From: an uncultured Alistipes sp.
GTDB taxonomy: Bacteria > Bacteroidota > Bacteroidia > Bacteroidales > Rikenellaceae
Reading direction: 5' to 3'
Assembly: GCA_910576555.1 (NCBI GenBank)
Contig: CAJTIY010000006.1
Span: 62,001 to 126,000 of the forward strand
DNA length: 64,000 nt
Shown here: in pieces, positions 35,415-43,234 of the stretch
Layout of the letters: each line of letters opens with the position of its first letter
How positions within the stretch are numbered: position 1 is the first letter of the stretch
Made by a program: the position numbers and the translations under genes
The notes under the pieces: model-generated
Seen by the model: the letters and a program-made list of their open reading frames with translations, nothing else
Told to the model about the DNA's origin: nothing
The model's database searches: none

Positions 35415-37718
35415 ATGAAGATGAGAAATTTCCTCCCCCCCCCGGCTCGCCTGCTGTGGGCGCTGCTCGTCGGTCTGCTCGTCACGACGGTGTCGTGCGG
35501 CGATGACGAGACGGACGGTCCCGATCGTCCCGGGGCACCGAAGGTGACCGTTACGCTGGGGGCCGTGGGCGAGAACAGCATCGAGCTCCAGCTCCTCGGC
35601 GAGAATGCCGACGAGATGGCCTACATGTGCGTCAAGGAGGCCGACGATACCGGCAAACCCGAGGCGATCACGATCTTTTCCGAGGGCACCACGGTGCTCG
35701 TCGCCGAAGAGGCGGTGCCGCAGCGGATCATGCCGCTCGACCCCGAGACCCGCTACGTCATCTACGCTGCGGCGCGCAAGCAGGATACCTACGGCGCTGT
35801 GAAGACGGTGCGTGCGACGACCACCTCCCACGAGCAGATTCTGTCGTTCATATCCTCGTCGAAGACCGACTTCACCTATCAGATCGTAATGCCCGACGGC
35901 GCGACCTGCTACCATACCTACTTCGAGGGGTGGTTCTTCGAGTACGAACTCTCGATGGCGATGGAGGTCGAGGGCGAGAAGTTCGACATGAGCGTCTTCC
36001 TGTGGAACCTGCTGGCCGATTACGGCTACGAGGAGACCTATTCGCGGCAGATCACGTGGCGCGCCGGTGCCGAGAACTCCCTGCGCAACCACGTCGCGCT
36101 GCTGGTGCCGGGCAAGAAATACTATGCGGTCGCCAGCCTGTTCGATACGGAGAATACCATGTGGTCGGGCGTGCCCGAGGCGATCGACTTCGAAATGTCT
36201 CCCGGCGGAACCTCCTCGGCGACGATCGAGGCAACGGTCACGGAGATCACCTCCGAGCGTGCCGTCGTACGCATGGAGTGTCCCGACGACGTCTGCTTCT
36301 ACTACTATAATCTGTTCGAAAAGACGCAGTACGACGCTTTCAAGGCCGAAAAGGGCGAGCGCGGCATGATGGATTACATCAGCGAATACGGTTATCCGGC
36401 GACCAATACCTACACCGATACGTGGGGCGTCGATCCCGGCAAGTCCTACATGCTGGGCATCTACGGCGTCGATCGCAACGGCGACGAATTCTTCTCCGAG
36501 CTTGAGACCGCCGCTCCGGAGCTCATCCCCGAACTCTATGTAGAGATGATGCCTTACGATCGCGAGCTGCAGGGCTACCACGATTACGACAGCTTCCTGC
36601 TCAACGTCGCGCCGATGAACTTCCCCGATCTCGATCCCTCGCAGATCGTATGTATGGCCGCTCCGATGGATCGGGCCACGTTCGATTCCTATCTGGACGC
36701 GTTCGGCTTGGGCGGATCGTCGCTCGAGGATCTGGAGGCCGATCCCATGACGCTCTACTACATGTTCAACGGCTCGATACTCTTCCCGCTTTACAACGAC
36801 GCGGAGATCGAGTCGATCGAGACGAAGGGCTATTTCGAGCGTATCGTCACCGATCTCACTCCCGATACGGAATACGTCTATATCGCCATGGCGCTCAACG
36901 GCGAACAGTTCGTCTGCAACATCGCTACGGCCCGCACTGCCGCTTCGCCCGTTACCGGCACGGTGGACGAGGCCTACAAGTCCTACCTCGGCACGTGGAC
37001 GGTGCTCGGACAGACGACCGAGAACTGGACGGATTACGTGACCTACACGCTGCGCATCGAGGAGCTGACGCCCAACCGCAGCTACAAGGTCTACGGCTGG
37101 TCGCATTCGGACGTGTCGCAGCGCTATCCCTTCGTCATGCGCTACCATCCCGAGACGGGCAAGATCAGCGTCGACGGCATGCAGACGCTCGGTCAGATGG
37201 AGCTCGACGGCGGCGGCGTGGCCGACATCGTATTCGTGGGAATGATCGCCGCCAACGGCCAGCTGGCGCTGCTCACCGGTTATACGGGCACTTACTATAC
37301 GGGACGCGTTACGGACGATCATTTCGCTATGTTCGGCGAAATGCTGCAGGTCAACAACCGCTGGTACTCCTTCCAGACGATGACCTATTTGGTTTACGAC
37401 GGCGAGGAGTTCCACGTGCTGGAAGGCGACGAGTACGAAATCGTCAACTTCACCATCGACCGTCCTTCGGCCGCAGCGGCCGCAGCGGCCGTCCGGACCC
37501 CGGGAGCGGCCCGTGCGATGCGGGTCGGCGCAGCTTGCCCCACCGTGGAGCGGACGTTCGAGCCGCTTCCCGCCGCACGCAGGATCGCTCCGTCGGCGGA
37601 TGCCGGAGTGCGCATCGGCGGCGAGCTGGCGGTGCGCTATGCGGAGAATCCCGCCCAGCTCTCCTCGCTGCAGCGTTCGTTGCCGCTTCTGGGTGCGCGA
37701 CGCATCGCGAAGCAGTAG
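35415..37718 (+). CDS. Large lipoprotein with Fn3-like domains, unknown function
   Basis: The 767-residue product has a lipoprotein signal with LVTTVSCGDDE (Cys near 28), so it is probably on the cell surface. At least three fibronectin-III-like units are suggested by recurring strand ends: LDPETRYVIYAAARK near 115, VPGKKYYAVASLF near 235 and LTPDTEYVYIAMALNG near 490. Residues 530-690 resemble a beta-barrel-like or lipocalin-type Bacteroidales domain (SYLGTWTVLGQTTENW). The last 85 residues are low-complexity, starting with an Ala run coded by GCC/GCA repeats near 37473. Nine C in a row (35435-35443) cover codons 7-10. No enzyme motif is visible. Confidence 0.7.
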   Translation: MKMRNFLPPPARLLWALLVGLLVTTVSCGDDETDGPDRPGAPKVTVTLGAVGENSIELQLLGENADEMAYMCVKEADDTGKPEAITIFSEGTTVLVAEEAVPQRIMPLDPETRYVIYAAARKQDTYGAVKTVRATTTSHEQILSFISSSKTDFTYQIVMPDGATCYHTYFEGWFFEYELSMAMEVEGEKFDMSVFLWNLLADYGYEETYSRQITWRAGAENSLRNHVALLVPGKKYYAVASLFDTENTMWSGVPEAIDFEMSPGGTSSATIEATVTEITSERAVVRMECPDDVCFYYYNLFEKTQYDAFKAEKGERGMMDYISEYGYPATNTYTDTWGVDPGKSYMLGIYGVDRNGDEFFSELETAAPELIPELYVEMMPYDRELQGYHDYDSFLLNVAPMNFPDLDPSQIVCMAAPMDRATFDSYLDAFGLGGSSLEDLEADPMTLYYMFNGSILFPLYNDAEIESIETKGYFERIVTDLTPDTEYVYIAMALNGEQFVCNIATARTAASPVTGTVDEAYKSYLGTWTVLGQTTENWTDYVTYTLRIEELTPNRSYKVYGWSHSDVSQRYPFVMRYHPETGKISVDGMQTLGQMELDGGGVADIVFVGMIAANGQLALLTGYTGTYYTGRVTDDHFAMFGEMLQVNNRWYSFQTMTYLVYDGEEFHVLEGDEYEIVNFTIDRPSAAAAAAAVRTPGAARAMRVGAACPTVERTFEPLPAARRIAPSADAGVRIGGELAVRYAENPAQLSSLQRSLPLLGARRIAKQ

Positions 37719-37737
37719 CGCCTCTCTGTCTTGCATG

Positions 37738-37770
37738 AAGCGGGCCTTCCGGAGTGTCGGAGGCCCGCTT
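37738..37770 (+). terminator. Hairpin after the large lipoprotein gene
   Basis: AAGCGGGCC (37738-37746) pairs with GGCCCGCTT (37762-37770), with inner CCG/CGG. No strong T run follows on the plus strand. Confidence 0.55.
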
Positions 37771-37980
37771 CCATGTTCGGGCGGAGCGTACGTGTGTCGC
37801 CGCGGCGCGTTCGGTCGGGCGGACGGTTCGTCCGGGCGGTTTGCGGTCGGACAGAGTTCGTCGCGGCGGGCGGTATGCGGGCGGACTCTTCGTCGCGGCG
37901 GCGCGGCGCATTCGTCGGCGGAACGATGCGACGGAAAGCCTCCGCGTAAGAGGAAGTGGGTGTCGGGCGGGGGCCGCGGG

Positions 37981-39075
37981 TCAGGGACGCTGCCGGAGGT
38001 TGCGCAGGATCGTCAGGTAGGAGTCGCCCTCGATCTCGTCGCGGCGTTTCATCTCGAGGATCGTCCGGACGATGTAGCGCTCGATGTCGCGTTCGAGGCG
38101 TTTGTAGAGCGGGCAGCGCGTGTAGTTCTCGTTGTCGAGCAGCACGTCGCGGATCGACCGCAGCGAGTTGGTGTAGTTGGCCATCTCGTTCTTGAGCGCC
38201 ACGCCGCGTTTTTCGGAGGCGGTGATGCGGGCGATCGACAGCGCGCGGAGCTTTTCGCACACGGAGTTGAGGAGCACCATCACGACGTTGTCCATCAGCG
38301 TGTGTCCGTGCATGAACAGATAGGTGTTCTCGGGCGTCAGGCCCCGTTCGCGGAGCCGTTGTCCGAACGCGCGCACGGGTTCGACCATGTGCGGGTTGTG
38401 CTGCGCGAGCAGTTTGAGCCGCTTGTCGACGTTGCGGCGGAGCCATTCGAGCGTCCGGGCGCCGTTGTCGGTCGTGTCGAGGTAGCCGAGGCGTACCGAG
38501 GCGCGGAAGTCGGCGAGCGTGAAGCGGTGCTCGGTGGCGTTGCGGGCCGAGAAGGCATACCAGACGAAGAGCGGGTGGATCGTGCAGGAGTAGGCGTGCA
38601 TGAAGCGCACGAAGTCGAAGATCCGCGCGTCGTTCTTCGTGGCCTTCACGCAGACGTTGTGCAGCGAGGGGGCGTAACAGAGGTAGTTCTCGGTGGCGTA
38701 GGCGTAGGTGTGGAACATGTAGCGGGCCCCGGCGACCGCTTTCGACTGCTCGGTGCCTCCGGCGAAGAGGTAGTCGAAGTCGGAGTCGACGCAGAGCAGC
38801 AGCTCCTCCGACGAGCGGGGAATCATGCTCATGAGCACCTTCTTGCCCTTCGGCAGGTCGCCGCGGTCGGGCACCGAGATCTCGAACCGCAGGTAGGGGT
38901 TGCGGAAGTGGTCGAAGATCCCGCGCCAGAAGGCCACGTCCTCGTATCCTTCGACGTAGACCTTCACCAGCCGCTGGTCGGGATCGGCGGGCAGCGGCCG
39001 GGGGAGTTCGCCGAGGGCCTCCCTCGGTGCGAAGGGGTTTATTTTGCGCAGTTTCGCGCGGAAATCGTGTGCCAT
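37981..39075 (-). CDS. DUF4435 (TOPRIM-like) protein
   Basis: The start at 39075 (MAHDFRAKLRKINPF) is preferred; a -7 box lies seven bases upstream. The 364-residue product has VKVYVEGYEDVAFWRGIF near residue 40 (acidic Glu of a TOPRIM-like fold), LLLCVDSDFDYLF near 95 (DxD motif), and AYATENYLC near 130, the features of DUF4435. AriB of the PARIS anti-phage system and OLD-like nucleases have related domains. No partner ATPase gene is adjacent, so it is a solo member. Residues 200-330 are unrecognised and helical. It may be a nuclease; activity is not shown. Confidence 0.78.
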   Translation of the reverse strand: MAHDFRAKLRKINPFAPREALGELPRPLPADPDQRLVKVYVEGYEDVAFWRGIFDHFRNPYLRFEISVPDRGDLPKGKKVLMSMIPRSSEELLLCVDSDFDYLFAGGTEQSKAVAGARYMFHTYAYATENYLCYAPSLHNVCVKATKNDARIFDFVRFMHAYSCTIHPLFVWYAFSARNATEHRFTLADFRASVRLGYLDTTDNGARTLEWLRRNVDKRLKLLAQHNPHMVEPVRAFGQRLRERGLTPENTYLFMHGHTLMDNVVMVLLNSVCEKLRALSIARITASEKRGVALKNEMANYTNSLRSIRDVLLDNENYTRCPLYKRLERDIERYIVRTILEMKRRDEIEGDSYLTILRNLRQRP

Positions 39076-39081
39076 GCCTCC

Positions 39082-39113
39082 CAAAGATAATTATTTTATT
39101 ACTTTTGTGCAAA
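39082..39113. promoter_or_regulatory. Back-to-back promoters of the DUF4435 and SUI1 genes
   Basis: Minus: TTTG (39113-39110), 20 bases, TATCTTTG (39089-39082), only seven bases before the DUF4435 ATG, so its transcript would be nearly leaderless. Plus: TACTTTTG (39100-39107) for SUI1, 50 bases before its ATG. The two promoters overlap. Confidence 0.6.
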
Positions 39114-39157
39114 ATACGGGCGTCTTTTCGGGCGTCCGTGCCGCAACGAACGACGCT

Positions 39158-39505
39158 ATGGCCGACAACGACTGGAAAGCACGCTTGGGTATGGTCTACT
39201 CGACCGACCCGAATTTCGAATACGTCACCGATACGGAGCCCGAGGCGGAGACGCTGCCTGCGGCGCAGCAGCGCCTGCGCGTGTGGCTCGACCGCAAGCA
39301 GCGTGCCGGCAAGACGGTGACGCTCGTGCGGGGATTCGTCGGCAGCGACGCCGACCTGCAGGAGTTGGCCCGCATGTTGAAGAACAAATGCGGCGTGGGC
39401 GGCACGGCCAAAGCGGGCGAGATCATCGTGCAGGGCGACCACCGCGACCGGATCGTCGAACTGCTCGCGAAGGCCGGGTACGGCTGCAAGAAGGCCGGCG
39501 GCTGA
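39158..39505 (+). CDS. SUI1/eIF1-family (YciH-like) translation factor
   Basis: The start at 39158 gives a 115-residue product whose C-terminal 80 residues form the SUI1 fold: GKTVTLVRGFVGSDADLQEL, KNKCGVGGTAKAGEIIVQGD and the final helix RIVELLAKAGYGCKKAGG. Bacterial YciH proteins bind the small ribosomal subunit and resemble eukaryotic eIF1; in bacteria they are not essential and probably affect initiation fidelity. The first 35 residues are an acidic linker. Divergent from the DUF4435 gene. Confidence 0.9.
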   Translation: MADNDWKARLGMVYSTDPNFEYVTDTEPEAETLPAAQQRLRVWLDRKQRAGKTVTLVRGFVGSDADLQELARMLKNKCGVGGTAKAGEIIVQGDHRDRIVELLAKAGYGCKKAGG

Positions 39506-39521
39506 CCGGAGCCTCCGTTGC

Positions 39522-39647
39522 GGCCCCGGCTGCGCGGCCCCGACAACACGGCCCCGGCTGCGCGGCCTTGACAACACGGCCCCGGCTGCGCGGCCTTGAC
39601 AACACGGCCCCGGCAGCGCAGCTCCGACAGCATGGCCCCGACAACAC
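39522..39647 (+). repeat. 28-bp GC-rich tandem repeat, four and a half copies
   Basis: Units of 28 bases start at 39522, 39550, 39578 and 39606, with a partial at 39634. The first three are nearly identical (GGCCCCGGCTGCGCGGCC followed by a Y-rich GACAACAC end); the fourth has several changes. The repeat fills the gap between the SUI1 gene and the next outer-membrane gene and does not encode a product in any kept frame. Confidence 0.85.
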
Positions 39648-39760
39648 GCCCCCGGCGGGCTGCCGGGCCGTCCGAAATGCCGTAGAAATGCCGGCCGCGG
39701 AGGTCCGCGGAGTGCCGCGTCGCCCTTCGCCGCCGATTCGTCGCACGAACCGTCAGAGAC

Positions 39761-42700
39761 TTGGAACGTTTCTTCAGATACCTGTTCGCCCTGCTGCTGA
39801 CCGCAGCGGCCCTTTGCCGTGCACCCCGTGCCGCGGCGCAATACTACACGTGGGGCTCGGATGCGCCGATGAAGTGGTCGACGATCCGCACGCCCGACGT
39901 GCGGATGATCTATCCCGACACGGCCGCGGCGCTGGCCCAGCGCACGCTCTTCTACCTGCGCACCGTACGTCCGTCGATCGGTTACGGCTTCACCTACGGG
40001 CCGATGCGCATCCCCTTCGTCATGCACCCCGAGAACTTCCGTTCGAACGGACTGGTGATGTACCTGCCCAAGCGCGTGGAGTTCCTCACGGCGCCCGCCG
40101 TCGGGAGCTACTCGATGCCGTGGTACAAGCAGCTGGCGGCGCACGAGTACCGCCATGCGGTGCAGTACAATAACCTCGACCGGGGCGTGATCCGCGTGTT
40201 GAGCTACCTGCTCGGCCAGCAGGGGTCGACCGTGGGCCTGCTCTGCATGCCGATCTGGGCGATCGAGGGCGACGCCGTGATGGCCGAGACGATGATGTCG
40301 TCGTACGGGCGCGGCCTGCAGCCCTCCTTCTCGATGGGCTACCGCGCGATGGGGCGCGTCGGGACCGACCGCCGGGGACGCGATCGCCGCAACGTGGACA
40401 AATGGTTCTGCGGCTCCTACCTCGACTACATTCCCGACCACTACGAGCTCGGCTACCAGATCTGCTCCTATGCGTGGGCGCGCTACGGCGAGAACGTGTG
40501 GAACAAGACGGCGCGTTTCGGCTCGCGCAATCCCTACATGCTGGCCACGACGCGCATCGCCCTCGAAAAATACTACGGCACCAACGCCACGAAGCTCTTC
40601 CGCGAAACCTTCGACGAGCTGGAGCGCTTCTGGGATTCGCTGCCCCGGGAGCGGGACAGCGCCGCGCCCCTCGCCGAACTCCCCGAACGCAACTACACCG
40701 AATACCGTTGGCCGCTGCCGCTCGGCGACACCGCGCTGCTCGTGCTCAAGAGCGACTACGACCGTCCGATGCGTTTCGTGCGGCGCGACGTGCGCACGGG
40801 CGCCGAGACGACGGTGGCCTACACGGGCTCCGTTTCGACGCGCCCCGCGATCGGCCGCGGCCGGGTGTGGTGGACCGAATACCGCCGCTCGAAGCTGTTC
40901 GAGCAGCGGGTCGGCTCGCAGCTCTGCTGCATGGATCTGTCGGACGGCGTGCCCCGCACGGTCGCGGGGGTGCGCAGCGCGCTCTATCCCGCGCCGTCGG
41001 ACGATGCCGTGGGATGGGTGGAGTATGCGCCCGACGGCCGTTATACGGTGGTCGTGCGGTCCGACGCGGGCCCCGAACGGCGCTATGAGGCCCCCTTCGG
41101 GGTCGAGCTCCACGGCTTGGCGTGGGACGACCGCACGGCTGCGTGGTACGTGCTCGTGACGGACGACGACGGCATGCGCATCGCCCGGATCGACGCCGCG
41201 GGGCTCCACCGCGTGACCGACGGAGCCTACATCACCCTCTCGAACCTCCGGGCGGCGGACGGCGTGCTCTACTTCGGCTCGATCGCCTCGGGCAAGGACG
41301 AGGCCCACTGCTACGACCTCGCCGCGGGGCGCGAATACCGGCTCACGACCTCGGCCTACGGGTCGTTCGACCCGGCGCCCGCACCGGGAATGCGGACCTC
41401 CGTGCCGGAATCCCGTGCTGGCGGAAGTACCGCGGAGGACGGACAAACCGGGAATGCCACCCCTGCCGGATGTGCCGGGGATGCCGTGCAGGCTGCGGAC
41501 GCCGGGGCGAGCGGGGCGGTGCTGGTGGCGACCTACGACCGCCGGGGATATCGCCCGGCGCTGCAACCGGCGGCTGCGCGTACGCCCGTCGCGCCGGCAC
41601 GGCTGCCCGTCGACCGGGTCAATCCGCCGCGCGCGCGGTGGGAGGTCGTCAACCTCGATACGGTGCGTTTCACGGCGGCGGACGAGGAGCGGCAGGAGCG
41701 GCGGTTCCGCGCGAAGCGCTACCGCAAGGTGCCCAACCTCGTCAATATCCATAGCTGGATGCCCGTGGCGTTCGACCCCTTCAGCGCCGTGGACGAGCAC
41801 CGCATCGACCTCAACATCGGCGCCACGTTCATCTCGCAGAACCTGCTTTCGAACACCGAGGCCTTCGCCTCCTACGGCTGGAACCGGCGCGAAGGGTCGC
41901 TCGTCAACGTGGGCGTGCGTTACTTCGGGCTGGGCGTGCACCTCGATTTCGACGCCTCCTACGGCGGCAACCAGCTCTTCTACGCCCTCTCCTCGTACGA
42001 TCCCGAGACGGGGCGCCCGGTCTACCAGTCGCGTCCGGCGCCCGACCGTTACTACTCGGTGGGACTCTCCGCGACGCTGCCCCTCTACTTCCAGTGCGGC
42101 TACCACACCCGCGTGCTGTCGCTCTCGGGCGGCTGGAACTACTCCAACGGCATGGTCGCCGACCTCGACAAGATCGAGTGGGAGAACGGCAGCATCCACA
42201 ACATCCAGCGCATCGGGTTCCGCGAGGGGTTGCACAAACTCTCGTTCGGGGCGGGGTTCTCCGATCAGGTGCGGCTCGCCCACCGCGACTTCGCGCCCCG
42301 CTGGGGCTATACGGTGAGCGCCGGGTATACGTTCAACCCCTCCGACAGCTATTTCAGCGACCTCGTCTCGGTCTACGGGCAGCTCTACCTGCCGGGCTTC
42401 GCGCAGCACCACTCGCTCACGGCGGCCGCGACCTACCAGACCTCGCTCGGCGGCTACAAGTTCCCGGGCGGCTACGCCCCCTTGAGCTACAAGTCCACGC
42501 GGCTGATTCCCCACGGGTTCTCGTCGGCCGATATCGTGTCGAACGACTACACGGCCCTCTCGCTCGGCTATCAGCTGCCGGTGTGGTACCCGGAGGGCGG
42601 CATCGGCTCGGTGCTCTACTTCAAGCGGATCCGGCTGAAGATCGGCGGCGACTATGCGCAGTTCCGGCGCCCCGAAGGGGGCCGTGCGGGCCGGCGGCAC

Positions 42701-42859
42701 CTCGCGTGGCGGCGCATCTGGTCGGCGGGTGGCGATCTGGTCTTCGACATCAACGTTTTCCGCCAGCCCGCCTCGGCCACCTCGGCCGTGCGGCTCTCGT
42801 GCTACGCCCTGTCGACGGGCGGCGTGTGGTTCGGCGCGGGGGTGGGGCTGCCTTTCTGA
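39761..42859 (+). CDS. Outer-membrane protein: metallopeptidase-like, propeller and beta-barrel regions
   Basis: The only start that keeps the signal peptide (RFFRYLFALLLTAAALC.., ending near AAAQ) is TTG at 39761. The 1032-residue product has a peptidase-MA-like N-terminal domain: AAHEYRHAVQY gives HEXXH at 128-132 and WAIEGDAVMAE the third ligand Glu169. Residues about 320-580 are a TolB/WD40-like propeller (TTVAYTGSVSTRP, YAPDGRYTVVV, LSNLRAADGVLYFGS). From about 690 to the end it is a beta-barrel with alternating aromatic strands, ending in WFGAGVGLPF. An Ala/Gly/Thr-rich linker with low complexity lies at 545-600. I know no characterised member; surface peptidase or folding/assembly role is inference. 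Confidence 0.78.
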   Translation: MERFFRYLFALLLTAAALCRAPRAAAQYYTWGSDAPMKWSTIRTPDVRMIYPDTAAALAQRTLFYLRTVRPSIGYGFTYGPMRIPFVMHPENFRSNGLVMYLPKRVEFLTAPAVGSYSMPWYKQLAAHEYRHAVQYNNLDRGVIRVLSYLLGQQGSTVGLLCMPIWAIEGDAVMAETMMSSYGRGLQPSFSMGYRAMGRVGTDRRGRDRRNVDKWFCGSYLDYIPDHYELGYQICSYAWARYGENVWNKTARFGSRNPYMLATTRIALEKYYGTNATKLFRETFDELERFWDSLPRERDSAAPLAELPERNYTEYRWPLPLGDTALLVLKSDYDRPMRFVRRDVRTGAETTVAYTGSVSTRPAIGRGRVWWTEYRRSKLFEQRVGSQLCCMDLSDGVPRTVAGVRSALYPAPSDDAVGWVEYAPDGRYTVVVRSDAGPERRYEAPFGVELHGLAWDDRTAAWYVLVTDDDGMRIARIDAAGLHRVTDGAYITLSNLRAADGVLYFGSIASGKDEAHCYDLAAGREYRLTTSAYGSFDPAPAPGMRTSVPESRAGGSTAEDGQTGNATPAGCAGDAVQAADAGASGAVLVATYDRRGYRPALQPAAARTPVAPARLPVDRVNPPRARWEVVNLDTVRFTAADEERQERRFRAKRYRKVPNLVNIHSWMPVAFDPFSAVDEHRIDLNIGATFISQNLLSNTEAFASYGWNRREGSLVNVGVRYFGLGVHLDFDASYGGNQLFYALSSYDPETGRPVYQSRPAPDRYYSVGLSATLPLYFQCGYHTRVLSLSGGWNYSNGMVADLDKIEWENGSIHNIQRIGFREGLHKLSFGAGFSDQVRLAHRDFAPRWGYTVSAGYTFNPSDSYFSDLVSVYGQLYLPGFAQHHSLTAAATYQTSLGGYKFPGGYAPLSYKSTRLIPHGFSSADIVSNDYTALSLGYQLPVWYPEGGIGSVLYFKRIRLKIGGDYAQFRRPEGGRAGRRHLAWRRIWSAGGDLVFDINVFRQPASATSAVRLSCYALSTGGVWFGAGVGLPF

Positions 42860-42910
42860 TTTTTCGCTGCCCGAGATATTATGTCTCGGTAGATCCTTCG
42901 GCTTTATTCG
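42860..42910 (+). other. Short hairpin after the outer-membrane protein gene
   Basis: CCGAGA (42871-42876) pairs with TCTCGG (42884-42889) around TATTATG. No T run follows, so it is a weak terminator at best. The tandem repeat begins right after it. Confidence 0.4.
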
Positions 42911-43213
42911 TATCTTTAACTTCGTTTTAGATACTACGCCTCAACAAAACCCGAACGAGTTCGGTTTTGTATTCGGCTTATTCGTATCTTTAACTTCGTT
43001 TTAGATACTTCGCCTCAACAAAACCCGAACGAGTTCGGTTTTGTATTCGGCTTATTCGTATCTTTGGCTTCGCACAAGATACTCTCGCTCGGCAAACCGC
43101 AAGCGAGCTTGCATTTGCCCTCGCTTATTCGTATCTTTGATATTCGTCGAAGATACTTCGCCTCGGCAAAATGCAAATAAATTTGCTTTTGCCCTCGGCT
43201 TATTCGTATCTTT
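42911..43213 (+). repeat. 74-nt tandem repeat carrying -7 boxes and covarying hairpins
   Basis: TATCTTT occurs at 42911, 42985, 43059, 43132 and 43207, that is every 73-75 bases. Each unit has GTATCT..AGATAC and a second inverted repeat. Units 1 and 2 differ by one base and have CAAAACC-CGAAC/GTTCG-GTTTTG. Unit 3 has GGCAAA and GCAAGC/GCTTGC and TTTGCC; unit 4 has GGCAAAA and GCAAAT/ATTTGC and TTTTGCC. Both arms change together, so the pairing is kept. The last box lies 22 bases before the PBP1A ATG. A single unit with the same 74-base period is at 3414-3495. There are no spacers, so this is not a CRISPR array. Confidence 0.88.
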
Positions 43214-43234
43214 ACCGCAAATTCGGGCATATAT

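Noticed and set aside
37981..39505. A complete PARIS-type defence system
   Set aside because: No AriA-like ATPase is adjacent; only the DUF4435 part is present.
39522..39647. 28-bp repeat considered as a CRISPR array
   Set aside because: Copies are head to tail without spacers.
37637..42700. Minus-strand frame of 1687 codons across DUF4435 and the outer-membrane protein
   Set aside because: Same reason; it also runs through the 28-bp repeat and an obvious terminator.
42911..43213. Tandem repeat considered as a CRISPR array
   Set aside because: Units are contiguous with no unique spacers, period 74 bases, and no cas genes are in the window.
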